From assembly GCF_932526225.1 (NCBI RefSeq), contig NC_064044.1, forward strand, positions 13,468,953 to 13,532,952: DNA of 64,000 bases. The letters run 5' to 3'. Below, one piece after another: positions 20,923-32,947 of the stretch. The notes under the pieces were generated by a model that made no database searches, was not told the origin of the DNA, and saw only the letters and a program-made list of their open reading frames with translations. Origin of the DNA: Nematostella vectensis. Its lineage: Eukaryota > Cnidaria > Anthozoa > Actiniaria > Edwardsiidae. Positions within the stretch are counted from its first letter, which is position 1, and every line of letters begins with the position of its first letter. Position numbers and translations under genes: made by a program.

Positions 20923-22010
20923 GAAGTGTATGAGGAAAATAAATTCAGTATGGAACCTCTATCCAAGCGCCCAAACCACAATTTACGCAAGTGAGAAACT
21001 TTCTTGTCAGTTTAAGACCATAAAAAGCCAAAGGCTTATACGAGATGGTCATCCCCGTTTCATTTTAGTTTTTTACAGCTCCCACATTGTTCCCCTTCAA
21101 GAAGCACTGGGTGACATTCCAGTGTTACAAGTCTTTTTTCATTATCAATCTCTACCTTCTCGCACAGACTGTCGTTCTCTTTTCTCACAATCGCGCCATG
21201 CACTCTGCCCTCCACTGCATACCTTCAACTTATTCAAAAACATCAAGATACAGCATACTTTTTTAGGCACTTGTCTGGGGCTGAGATCTCTGTTTGGCAA
21301 TCCCTTACCAAATGGCGGGTATAGCTTGAACTCTAAACTATTTGCATCTACCTCTAAAGTGAATAGTGCTTTCCTCGAAGAAATATTGGTGTTTGTCTAT
21401 CCATTGTATGGCTTCCCCTCACCCCTTGATACGTCTTGTTCATCACACGAACTTTTTCGTATGTTTAAAAACACACAATCGCGCTTCCCATTGCTTCTTG
21501 GCCATAAAACCTTTATCTTCTACCCAAATAGTTTCTTGAAACAAAAACTCGCATCGTAGTTGTAAAACTAAAATGGTAGACTATCCTTGTTGATTGCATA
21601 TTCTTGCATATTCTCCAGCATTTCGTCAATTGCAATAGTTGCTCCACGTAAGCTGTGTAAAACTTTTTAGTTCTTACTAAGTTAAGTTACTCAATAATTT
21701 TTATTGGTGATTCTCATAATGAATTTCCCTATAATCCCCAGTAAACAATTTTAACTCTGTATGTAGCTGTTGCATTAATTCCTCTTTCGATCGATGCATT
21801 GTATCACGCGGTCTTTCGTCTTTTGTTTGGTTGGTATTACCACAATGCACATTGTATTTTCATATTTATATACTCAGTGCTTTTTTGTACTTTTGAGTTG
21901 TTATTTATTTATTTATTTTTTATAGAAATGGTAATACTTACATAGAGAAATACAGGGTTGTACGTGTCGTAGAGCGAGTAAACATAAAACCAAAAACAAT
22001 CAACCTATAC

Positions 22011-22149
22011 GGCTGTCGACCCACGCATTAGGCGGGTGTCACAAGATTTAGAACCTCATTACCAAGCCTAATTTTTGTGAGAATGTTCATACATTCTCCG
22101 TATTTTACCCGAATTCACAAGATTTCCGTCCAAGTTAGGTCGAAAGCCA
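22011..22149. mobile_element. MITE copy 1 (related copy 43282-43453)
   Basis: Ends ggctgtcgacc and ggtcgaaagcc are imperfectly inverted. The inside (gtcacaagatttagaacctc, ttgtgagaatgttcatacat, cacaagatttccgtccaagt) matches the 172-bp element at 43282-43453, so both belong to one family. Confidence 0.65.
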
Positions 22150-23842
22150 TGAAGCTACAACATTTATAAACGGCATTAGAATCAAGCCATCACTCGATAT
22201 CATTTAATTTATTGTAGGTATATGCTTGAATAAAATATTAGTAATGAATTTTCTGGAGCAGAGCATTTGGAGTTGCAGGAGAATCAAAACTTTTTTTCAA
22301 TGCTTTTTTTCTGTTTTTTTTTTTTTTTTTTCAGGCGTATCAAGCAAGAAACAAGAAACAAGAACAGACCGAAAACAGAAACCTCCCCCCTATTTTGATT
22401 TTTTTTTCAGCCCGTCAAAGTGCGCTGCAACTAGTCACCGCTATCCAAGCTTTACAACAGGGCGTTGTGGTCCCATCGCTTATCCCTCGTCACTGTTTAA
22501 ATGCGAGCACAAGTTGATGGTTGCTTGTATTTTTCATCAAAATTACAGCTATTAGCATATTGGGAGAGTGCCCTAGGACATCATTAAGTCTATTGGACCA
22601 TAATTTTAAATGCTGTGTTTATGGATGTTTGGAAGCAAAGGTGGATTGGGGATTTTTTCTTGTTTGGCTTTGTCTGGATGAGAAAGCAATTTCTAATAAA
22701 TCTAATCTAATAACCACAGCTCTCCTAAAGGCTGTCTTTTCTGTAAAAAATTTGATTCCAAAATCGTTTACCGTGCCATTGTAAAAGATTTGTTTGGGTT
22801 GACGGCCCTCCCCTTGCGATATTTTTCACGGATCTCCCACAATACTTCATAATATGTATTGTAATGGCAGCAGCATTGAAGGAGTGGACATTGTGTTTTG
22901 AGGCCATGGAAAAGAACCTGGAGGATCAGAATAAAGGTATCTATTTCCCTTGTGTTGAGATTGTTTATTCTTTTGTTTTTCCTTGTTCGATTTGATATTT
23001 GTCAAAGAACAAAAGCTATTATTTGGCTGAAGAATAGTTGCTATCACCTTGGTTGGATGCATATTTGCAAGACCATACATCCCTTAGACTGATGTCTAAG
23101 GGATGTGATCGTCGTGTTTATTTTGCATTTATAATGTTTTGGGGTTGTGGGTACTTCTAAAAGCCTGTTGAGCCTATTGAGGTGTCAATGGGGGAAAAAA
23201 AGCTTATTTGACTTGTTTTTGTGCCTAAAAACGAGAAATGGGCTCTGCGACAAATGCAATAATTTGAATATAGAAGCTGAGAAAAACAACTGGAATACGA
23301 GGCGTGTGTGACTATTTTTTGGGATTTTGTGGAGCAGAGTAGCCTGATCCCTTTGCATGTTTTATCGCCATTACGTCCTTAGGAGTTTTCAAAAGTGCGG
23401 TATTGATCCAAATAGCAGCAACGATTCACTGTGTATTCCTTTCTTCCCTTATTTATTTCATTTTCATATTAATTTTTTTTTTCTTCTTATAAACATAAGG
23501 CTTTATGTCTTCTTTTGACGTTACCGATGACTTGACCATCAGGTTGCATCTACATGATATTTTAGTAGTCTAAAGACATTTCTATCGTGAGAAATGATAT
23601 TTTGTCTTTTTGGATAGCGTCATCACAAAACATTGCCGTCCATTTCCCCGGGCACAGCGGAGACAACCAATAAGGGCTAAGAGATCACGTGAATTTTTAG
23701 GTGGCAAATTCGAGTCAAAATCAACACAGAAATGACTGCACTTGTCACGCCAGAGAACGACGAAATAAAACAAATCTTTAGATGATAATAAACCCTTTCT
23801 GAAACAAAACAAAACTTTCTGGCTTAACTCGTAAGCGCTATT

Positions 23843-24112
23843 CGACCAATATAGAAGGGATCCAGCATAAGCCGAAGCTGAGGACGATCGCGAAAAGAGT
23901 GTTTGTTGCGCGGGATGAAGCGGTAGCGCGCTGATGATAGCCGTCGTCTTTGGGTTGCCTTTGGTAGTTGGGGATTGTTTGAAGACTTATTTAGGTTATC
24001 CTGTTAAAAAAAAAAGAAGATTACACAGCTTTAAAAGCGAAACCGTCTTATAAAAGAAATAGGAACATCCCCTTTCTACACCTTTCAAATTCGAAGGCGA
24101 GGAACGGACCTT
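23843..24112 (-). pseudogene. GPCR exon 2/intron fragment, unit 1
   Basis: From cgaccaatatagaaggg to aattcgaagg this matches the 5' half of exon 2 and the adjoining intron of the GPCR at 60356-63769 (matching region about 60617-60890), in the same orientation. Intron sequence is included, so this is a DNA-level copy, not a processed one. A deletion of about 17 bp at ttgcgcgggatgaag, where the intact gene has gcgcggatttcttctaaaga, breaks the frame, and TM7 is absent. Confidence 0.8.
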
Positions 24113-24300
24113 AAAGCAGGGGAAAAAGTTTTTCTTTCTACTTCTGTAAATTTGGGATTTCATGAAATTACAAATTATAGATTTTAAATAGACTATTACG
24201 TGGATATGAAAGCAAAATGAACTAGAGAATCCATTTCAGGCGAAAATGATTTCTTCGTCGGACTCTAGTCTGAACTACGCCATATTCGCTTTAGAGTGCT

Positions 24301-24420
24301 TTATTTTCAGAGAGTATGAGTGTTTTTACCTCGTGGCTTGATTTTTATATCTGCACGCTTTAGAGAGTAATAGTTTTTGTACCTCGTGGCTTTATTTTCA
24401 TCTCTGTTCGCTTTAAAGAC
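24301..24420 (-). repeat. ~58-bp tandem duplication of the FREP2 C-terminal codons
   Basis: The end of the last exon (acctcgtggctttattttca on the plus strand) is repeated just past the stop as acctcgtggcttgattttta. The downstream copy would read KIKPRGKNTHTL in frame before its own stop, against [12 protein letters not shown] in the coding copy. The same arrangement is present in FREP3 near 33405-33525. Confidence 0.75.
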
Positions 24421-27400
24421 AAATAATGACCCTTCCATTCACTCCAGATAATTCCTTCTCCATACGAGGTACTGTCGTTGAGATATTTGCCGTTAAGATG
24501 TGAGGAAAAGCAATCAGTGAACCACCACGCTCCTTTAAACTTAGCAGCGCAGTTCTCATCTCCATTCTGGTCATTGTCTTTGTCTTGGGTTGAAAATGCC
24601 GCGTTGTTATGCCACTCTACGAAGGAATCTCCAGCAGTACCTGATAAGGGGATAGACATCAAGCCAAACATTACATAGGTCATTCCCAGGATTCCATTTT
24701 GAATCTGACAGGAAAACGAGGCTTTGAGCAGTATAATTGTAGCATTTTGCCCTATTTCTAAAGGATACCGTTGTTTTTCTTATGTTAATTGTCTTTGGTG
24801 CAGTTTTCTTTGGTGCAGTCTGAAATTTTCGCACAGATGTTCTTATCAAAGCCTCGTTTCCGTGTAAGAGTCGAAATGACACAAAAATCAGAGTAAGGGT
24901 TTTTGGTGACTTCTTAGCGGCTTTGTTTTGGGCAAGGGGGGATGGAGAAGGCCTCGCAGCGACAGCGTCAAAACAAAACTCACCAAAGTACGAAGCCACA
25001 CTAATACGGTATTTGTCGGACTCCGCTGCTGTTGCAAAGTACCCGTACTGAGCGTATGTTTTACTGCCCTCTGCGTCCCCCAAGTCCACTCTCAGCTCGT
25101 TAATGGTCACATTGGTCAGCCTGTAGATTTTTTCCAGTCCTAGCCAAAACTCTCCCTGAAGGTCACCAAACCCGTGCTTGTACTCGGTCCAGTTTCGATA
25201 GAAGTCAACTGAGCCATCTTCGCGTCTCTGGAACACAGTCCAGCCCCCGCCGGAAGTTTCCTGGTCGCAGAAGACCTACAGAAAAAGAACCAGAATACAA
25301 TTAAAAGAACATATGTTTATTTAGCAAGAAAAGTAATGAGAAAGTCATAAGAAATTATGTCGGATAATGCATGATCATTTTAGATGTATTTACTACTTGG
25401 TCCCCTTTTGCACGACGACACACCTTTCATGTGCGCAGCAGGAAACGGCGTAAAAAAAAGTGACAAGTAATTGATTATTTCAAATGGCTTGCTTATTAAA
25501 CGTACCTGGAATGCACCTTTGCCGTCAGGATCCACTGTATACACACCGCTTGTGTTCGAACCACGAGAAAGAATTGTTGCACAGTTCTCATTAACTAAAC
25601 AAAAGGCAATTTGACGTGAGTGCAGGACGTAAATAAAAACTTTGTCAGTTAAAACGAAGACTTTTGACTCGGCTCTTGCTATTGATAACAAAGCAGCCGA
25701 GCTTTCACTACTTTTATGAGGCTTATTATATATTGTTTCTTCGATTATTCATTGCATATACTGGAAAGAAATAAAAGAAAACGAATAATTCTCAGGTTGA
25801 ATAACAATTCAGGACTCGGGTCTTTCTGGAATAAAAAATAAATAAACTGGTTTAAGGGAAGTAACATGAGAGAATCCTTTTCCAGATCTTTACCTCTTTC
25901 ACAGTGTCTTCCCGTGTATCCAGGCAAACAAGTGCACGTATAGTTTTTACCGTCTTGTGTGTTGTTACAAATACTGGCATTACTGCACGGGCTAGAAAAG
26001 CAGGGCTTGTCTGAAGTAAATAAAAAACACATCGATAAAATAAACAGTGGATAAAAGTATATCAGCACTCTGGAATTGAAGGTTAAGAATAAGACGGAAA
26101 ACGTAATACCGCATGACGGCGTATCAATAGGACAGACGCACGAAAATCCTTCATTCACGAAGTCAGCTTTGCACATTCGGTTACTTGGGCATGAACCAAC
26201 AACGCAGTCGTTCTAAGAGTAAAGAAAATGTTTACTGCAAAATGCAATATTAGCATAATTCCTGGCTTTTGTATTTTTTTTTTGCCCACTATACCTGATA
26301 TCCCATTAAAAAACAATGGAACCACTTCTCTGGTAAATCAATGACACAATAAGTTTTGGCATAGCAAAAACGAGTGATTACTTTCAAGACAATTTTAGTA
26401 TACAAAGGTTATACCTTGGTCCCGAGGTACACACTTCCAGCGTCATACACAAGGTCTTCTGGGTGTTGATGATGAGTCGACGTGCTGGTCAGGCAGGTTT
26501 GAGTCGCGGGGAAATAATTGACTGATTGACAGTAGTGGTTGGGACTGTAGAACAAGCACTTGACAATGCACCCCGCTTCTGTTTGTCCAGTGAAGGTGGA
26601 TTCATTGTGACGCTTTAGATATTTCCCATCAACTCTATCCTTCATCTCCAAAATCTTACACCCAGTGCCTAACAAAGGAAAATGATAAGATTTGCCACTA
26701 AATGGCTAAACAAAGCCCAGGTAAAATTTCTAGCTACTTGCCGGGTCATCAGTGATATGTTCTGTCTGTTTGTTTAGTACCGAAATTGTGTTTGTGTATA
26801 GTTCTTGCAAAGATAATAACCCGATTGTTATAAGTTATAGCATGGCACGAGGGGAATTTGGTGATTAAATGTCACCACACACCGAGGGATGATAAGTTGA
26901 AGTCCAGACGCCGGATGATCACCGAGGAAATAAACTCGCATTTACGAGTAATATTAGGTTGGATGAGCGAACACGGTTCAATGGATCAGGGCATTGCATA
27001 CGCCACAGGCTTACCAACCTCTCAGTCAGTCTCCAGTCAATCCCAGTACTAGCTCGAATATTTTCACGATTGATCACCTCCTGTAATTGTCCTATAATTG
27101 TCTTATATCCTAGAATAAAGGTCACAGCAAACTCTCATTGTTTTTTGGTGTGTATTTATTCAGAATAAGCGGTATTTTTAACGCTTGGGCAGTTGAGGAT
27201 TGGGCCGCGTTACTTGATGCCTCTAAAAAAAAGTAAAGGCAGGCAGGCAGGCTTCGGAGACATGCTATCAGATCAAGCGGCCAGAATTGAAGTACGAGTA
27301 AAATCTCGAAAATCACCCACCACAGTGCGGTAGGATATAAATGTCTTCATGTCCCCAGCGCGTTTCAGCCTCCCAAACATACTCTTTCTACTAGAAAAGG

Positions 27401-30400
27401 CTAAGTTTTTAAACATTTCGGCAACACAGAAACGATAGAGGAATCCGTGGATGCAACGCTATTTGTCCCCAGATGCATGCTGTCGGTAAAGCGTCAAGCC
27501 AAGCTATGCTGTCAAATTTGAATGTTGCATCCACGGAGTCCGACCAGACCTCATGGTTCCTTCAGACCTATTTACGTAGTTCCTATTGTTGGTCAGCGTC
27601 TGTTAGTCAGCGGCAGTCGCATCACTGTACGGACGGAGTCCGCCATGTTGGATTTAGAATAAAGGTTTATTCACCCCACTGCGCGTATTGCACACCCGAC
27701 TAGGCGTCAGAAGGATATGTCGAACCCGAAGAGACCGAAGCTAAAGCTGCTAGCGAAAAGATGTTAGCGAAAACTTCAAAAACTTCGAGCTCCGATTCAA
27801 CGATTATTGCATACAAGCGAACAATCGGGACATGGGAATAGACCCCGGAACAGAACGCCTGGAACGCTACAAGAGCCTTCTAGAAATATCGGCATTGGGA
27901 TCCTCCCTACCCGATGAAGCTTTGTCCGCCATGAGATAAAATATCGACTAACAAATACCAGATGGAGAAAAAAAAAACCATTGGTTTGGATGGGAAAAAC
28001 TACGAGCGCACTATACAGGCACCACAGGGGGCTCACTTTTAACCGATAGATTCAAGTTTTGGACGTCGTGCCAAGCAAAACACAAGTCCATTCAAGGGCG
28101 GGAGGTCAAGGTCCGACAGCCGAGCAGCCTCTATGCATACGGAGAGCTGAACGACGAATTATCCCGAGACAAATTCACACAACCTAGATACAGACAGCTC
28201 CTCCAAAAGCCCGGGAAGCGCTACTTCACGACCATAATACTTTCAACGACAGGGTCGTCTTTTAAGCCGGTCAAGTTTCATATCGACATAGCAGCTACCT
28301 GCAACACGATGTCCTACAACCTCGGGCAATATGATAATTTGACTCCGAAATGAAATCTTATGTCTTGATAGTGTTGAAAAATGCACGTATCCCTACTTCA
28401 ACTGGATGTATTAGCCTTGGTTTTGCTCCTACAGCTGCATTTATCTTTGCAGATACTTCGACAGCCAAGATTATAGATTTTTCTATTATGACGTCATCAC
28501 ATGACGCCATCACCTAATGATGTCATCAAAATTTAGTTGTTCATAAACCATGATGCCATGCCTAAATTCATTCCATTTAACAAATGTTTGGAGGATTTAT
28601 ACGTCTTGAAGTTTTCCTTGCAACGACCCTCAGAGATATGTCCAAACACCCATAATACATTTTGACTTTTAAAAGGACAACATTATAGTGGAGCTCCCAC
28701 GCGGCGCGAAGCGAAGCGCCGCGTGAGCGGAGCCCCATACCTAAAAAAGTGGTATACAAAATATGGTAAAGATTGGTAACCCATCAACTCGTTTTCGTGA
28801 CACGATGTCCGTCCGTCTGTCCCTTAAAAAAGCATCGTATGACAACCAAACTTGGCAGATGTCATGTATGTGTCAAGGGAGGGTCACTTGATTTGTGACG
28901 TCATCGATGACGTCACTAAAAGCAAAAATATGCTGACGTCATAAAAATAACAAATATTTTTATTTCACGAAGGAAACATCATATGGCAACCAAACTCGGT
29001 GTCATGAACTCATCACGTGTTGTGTGACATTATCGATGACGTCACTTAAAGCAAAAAACGAAACATCATATAACAACCAATCTTGATATGTGTAATGAAG
29101 GTGTCAAGGGGGTGCACCAATAGTCACGTGATTATGACGTTATCAATGACGTTACTAGAAGCAAACATAAGATGACGTCACCAAAACAAACAAAAATTCA
29201 TTAAAGAAACATCGTATGTCAACAAAACTCTGTAGGTGTGATGTATGTTTCAAGTGGGGTGCAATGAGATGGTCACGTGATGTCATTGATGACGTCAATA
29301 AAGTAAAAGTACCCTGACTCCTAAACATCATATTACAACTAACTCATTATCTGTCATGTAGATGTCAAGGTTGGAGAAAAGGTGTTATAACAAATTGGCG
29401 CGTGATCTGTGAAATAGTTTACTTCGTCAAAAAAGAAATTATAGTAATTTTTAATATTTCTTAAATTATCAAGTGAAAATAAGCAAAGATTTGGTAGGAA
29501 CTCCGCTTTTAAGTAATGCCTAAATCTAAATATTAAATATTTGTATGCAACATTTCTTCGCATATTGGACCATTGCTAGTTTTCAAGTTTTTTTTGGGAG
29601 TAGTTCCCTCCAGTTAAGATATCAGCATATATATTAAAAAAACACTACTGTTTATATATTGTACGGAGATCAGAAATAAAGCTGTTGTTGTTGCTAAGAA
29701 AATCAAACAAAAAAGCAAACGTTAGTTGGAAAATCAATTACGTTTATTTAAATACCAAAAACGTTTATTTAGCTACCAACTTTGCAATGAGCAATTAAAG
29801 GGTAGTTCAAAAGTAATACGAAAACGGCGGATATCCCTTAGGGAAAGGGAAATCACCACATCCCACTATCATCACAAATAGCCGAAATTATTTTCGAACT
29901 TGAATTAGTAGCAAATTTCATGTTTTGTAATGGAGAACCAAACACTCTTTATGAATGGAGTTGTCTGTAGAGGTACTGGTATTAGCTGGGCTAGCTCCTC
30001 ATGTAGCGTATTCAGGAACTTTCCATACGATCAAATATTAAATTTACTATTTGACCCCTGTAACGCCAATAATAATAAGATCATAAAGGGTGCAAAGATC
30101 CAAAAGAGTCTTTTTAAGACACTACAGCTTGTCAGTAAAGACAATATGTCAATGAAATTAGCATGAAGCAGCACAAAACGATTGCCCTTTGCTTCGCTTA
30201 AGAGGTTTGTTTTCTAAATACCGAGGCGTTTTCACACCAACCATTCCATTCACGCCGTGAAAGAGACTCACACGAAAGCGAAAGTTGATTTTTGTTGTTG
30301 TTGTCATTGTTAATTTAAAAAATCCATATAATAAAACTTTTATTAACCTTGCTTTCTCGTTTAGCAAGTAGTTAGTACTATACTTTTTTTACGTTTTTGC

Positions 30401-31167
30401 TATGTATTTATTAATTTCCTTTTTTGTGGTAGACCTCCTGTAAATAGTTTTTATAGCTAGGAGGCTAGGAAGTGGAGTTGCACATTAAATATATCATTTG
30501 TCTTGGCCTAGAAACGTGTATTGAGCCTCAAGAAATCTGATCCTCAGTTCTCCTATCTTTATCGACTAATTGATGTCCAAGAAAAGTGTAAATAAACTCC
30601 GATATACTTTGTTTGACTATTTTATGGGCCAAAAACGAGTCGATTAAGTAAAACTCTGGTTAATGAACACGACTATTTGGGTATTTTGATTGATTCGTGT
30701 AAATAAACTCCGATATATTTGATTCGACTAAAGAAATCTGAAAATAAACTTCAACATTCTTTTTTACTATTTTAGGGACCAAAAAACTTCAAATAGATTC
30801 CGATATACTTGTTTTCACTAAATCAAATACATAAACACTTAAAATATAAATTGACCATCTCGTGTAAAAATGGTATGTTATGTTAATGTTGTCATTTTAG
30901 AAATGTGAAAAGCAAATTTAAAAGTTTTTATTCTGGTTTCTACAGCTGGGCGAACAGGCCTTGCCCTTTTCGTTTCCCATTCAAAGTCCCCGAATTAATA
31001 ATACTTCTGGTACAACCAAAAAAAAAAACGCTCTGCACAAAATAGCCCAATATAATAACTTTATATAACGCAGTTTTCCCGAACTTTCCGGACTTACCCT
31101 TTGCAGAACAAGCACAGCACAGTAGAATACTGACGACAAGAACAGAACTAATATCTTCTTTCTGCAT
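24360..31167 (-). CDS. FREP2: secreted PAN-EGF(x2)-fibrinogen-domain protein
   Basis: Seven exons join in frame (1206 nt, 401 aa): 31167-31098, 26668-26415, 26212-26110, 26010-25894, 25594-25506, 25275-24984, 24640-24360. Residues 1-23 are a signal peptide (core [14 protein letters not shown]), 24-108 the PAN/Apple-like module, 109-142 an atypical EGF-like module, 143-181 an EGF module (CSNASICNN), and 182-401 the fibrinogen C-terminal domain with [27 protein letters not shown] and WWFTDC. Every splice phase equals that of FREP1, but the two EGF exons found in FREP1 at 10718-10599 and 9616-9494 are missing. A secreted lectin-like or matrix role is inferred from the family. The encoded protein seems intact. 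Confidence 0.9.
24641..24983 (-). other. Stop-free last intron of FREP2
   Basis: The 343-nt intron between the final two exons continues the upstream reading frame without a stop, so the frame 25236-24607 runs through. Its length leaves remainder 1, so retention would shift the last exon out of frame. In FREP3 the same intron is 328 nt, also stop-free; the 15-nt difference keeps the frame. Confidence 0.6.
27715..28345 (+). pseudogene. LTR-retrotransposon gag/protease remnant in FREP2 intron 1
   Basis: A plus-strand, interrupted coding remnant lies antisense in intron 1. The first part ([16 protein letters not shown], in the better-preserved unit 2 copy) looks like a Ty3/Gypsy gag capsid region. 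The end resembles a retroviral-type protease segment ([19 protein letters not shown]), in which the usual D-T/S-G triad reads D-I-A. Stops and frame changes separate the parts, and no reverse transcriptase or LTR was found. Confidence 0.55.
28688..29345. repeat. CRE-rich repeat block in FREP2 intron 1
   Basis: It begins with a GC-rich palindrome (cgcggcgcgaagcgaagcgc) joined to cggagcccc. About five diverged 110-140-bp units follow, each with aaacatcrtatgacaacyaa, a gtgtcaagg segment and tgacgtca or catcgatgacgtcac motifs. TGACGTCA is the palindromic CREB/ATF site. The block recurs in unit 2 at about 37798-38450 with small deletions. Confidence 0.7.
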
Positions 31168-31328
31168 CATTGCCTCAAGCAAAATGAAGTTTATGGAAAT
31201 AACTCTGTACCTTTTTAACACGTAGGTGTTACGGCTGTGTGGGGGATTATGATTAATGTTCACCTGAGGCATCGCCCTTTTCGTTTCCCATTCAAAGTCC
31301 CCGGATTAATAATACTTCTGGTACAACC
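30958..31328. repeat. ~57-bp direct repeats flanking FREP2 exon 1
   Basis: cgcccttttcgtttcccatt, caaagtccccggattaataa and tacttctggtacaacca occur at 31271-31329 and almost identically at 30962-31017, on either side of the signal-peptide exon. FREP3 has the same pair (about 40090-40145 and 40400-40460). FREP1 has only a diverged single copy near 16105-16130. Confidence 0.75.
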
Positions 31329-32485
31329 ATTTACCCCACTGGGAAGATAATTAGTTTTTCCTTTATGGTAGAAAATCACCATGAAAATAACTGGAGCACT
31401 TTTTTTTTACCAAAAGCTGATTTGACTTTTGTGGGCCTAGAAAACGGAAATGAGCCTCGCCAAATTTGATAATTTGAATATTGAAGCCGAGATACGTAAA
31501 AAAAAAAAAAAATTCGGCGTGTGTGACTTTCTTTTGGCCGCGAGAACATGCAATTTGGTGGATTTTTTTAGCAGAGTAGTACACTACTCTAGTGGTTAGA
31601 AAAGCCTGAGAACTTCAGAGGATATAAACAACATTGGGCAATCGTCACTTGATTAGGCTCTTGCACATACCAAGCGTATAGTGCAATAAAACGAAAGAGA
31701 ATACGTATATTATTAGGACATAAAACGTTTTATTTGAAAAGTTTCTACTCTTTTAACATTCTTTTCATTTGATTTATTTGCATGTTTTATCGCCATAACG
31801 TCTTTAGGAGTGCGGTATTAATCCAAATAGCAACGATTCTCCCCTGGACTTGTGCACGGTCATGGTCAGATTTGTATTAACTAGACCAAAAGAGCAAGTA
31901 TGGTTCAACGAACATTCGTGTTGAAGAATGAATTTAGAAAACACTCTTTTTTTCTCCCTTATTTCTTTCATTCTCCCATACTTCTCTTATGCTCATTTTA
32001 TAACTTCAATATAAGGCCGTAGACTTCTTGTGAGGTTATCGATGACTTAACCATCAGGTTGTATCTTTAAAAACCATATTATATCTTGTCTGAAGATATT
32101 TCTATCATGCGATATGAATATGTCGAAGAATTTAGATAAATTTGGACCCTGTCCTCCACGTATCAGTTTCCGTTTGAAAACTCACATTTTTGTTCCGTTT
32201 TCAAAAAGATCCGCGTGCACACCAATCGTTTTCGTTTTGATACAACACTGTCCTACGAAAACGCAAAAACGATAAGCTCTACAGTACATGCGTACTAGTA
32301 CCAGCCTCCCCGCGACTTCAATATTATCGGCTGTCACTTTCCCTGAATTGTAAACAATAGTCGTGTGATACAACAATGACAACAACAGTGCAAAATAGCA
32401 ATGAAAGGGGAAGTCGTGTGATACAACAATGACAACAACAGTGCAAAATAGCAATGAAAGGGGAAGTGGCGAGGCTGCTAGGACT
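31168..32485. other. Upstream region of FREP2 and joint of the two 9.1-kb units
   Basis: No gene is seen. The FREP2 promoter should lie at 31168-31330. At 32359-32466 a 54-bp unit (cgtgtgatacaacaatgaca, then acaacagtgcaaaatagcaa) is repeated twice. The unit ends at 32485. Confidence 0.6.
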
Positions 32486-32947
32486 GTTTTCAAAAGTGCG
32501 GTATTGATCCGAATAGCAGCAACGATTCACTGTGTATTCCTTTCTTCCCTTATTTATTTCATTTTCATATTAATTTTTTTTTCTTCTTATAAACATAAGG
32601 CTTTATGTCTTCTTTTGACGTTACCGATGACTTGACCATAAGGTTGCATCTAGACACCATGATATTTTAGTAGTCTAAAGACATTTCTATCGTGAGAAAT
32701 GATATTTTGTCTTTTTGGATAGCGTCATCACAAAACATTGCCGTCCATTTCCCCGGGCACAGCGGAGACAACCAATAAGGGCTAAGAGATCACGTGAATT
32801 TTTAGGTGGCAAATTCGAGTCAAAATCAACACAGAAATGACTGCACTTGTCACGCCAGAGAACGACGAAATAAAACAAATCTTTAGATGATAATAAACCC
32901 TTTCTGAAACAAAACAAAACTTTCTGGCTTAACTCGTAAGCGCTATT

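Larger units (their letters stand above)
20226..23384. other. Repeat-rich intergenic stretch between the YR remnant and FREP2
   Basis: It contains two inverted-repeat elements (20490-20922 and 22011-22149) and T-rich runs near 22310-22340. A 209-codon frame at 20930-21559 has no recognisable motif. The last 30 bp or so (tgcatgttttatcgccatta) belong to a dispersed repeat also seen near 31783 and 40942. No supported gene. Confidence 0.5.
23385..32485. repeat. Tandem segmental duplication, unit 1 (contains FREP2)
   Basis: The 9.1-kb unit starts at ttttcaaaagtgcggtattg and ends at aggctgctaggactg, where the same start sequence begins again (32486). The second unit runs to about 41576. Units match across exons, introns and intergenic DNA, with scattered substitutions and small indels, by eye about 98-99 percent identical. 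A tttt microhomology marks both joints. Confidence 0.93.

Noticed and set aside
20930-21559. 209-codon plus-strand frame
   Set aside because: Long but with no motif, no codon-like periodicity that I can see, and flanked by MITE sequence; neither strand gives a known family.
23582-23812. 76-codon minus-strand frame repeated at 32687-32917
   Set aside because: It is a dispersed repeat related to 4194-4375 in the opposite orientation; no sign of selection on a protein.
24607-25236. Single 209-codon FReD frame in FREP2 (and its 204-codon copy in FREP3)
   Set aside because: It is exon 25275-24984 reading on into the intron; the splice sites and comparison with FREP1 give the shorter exon.
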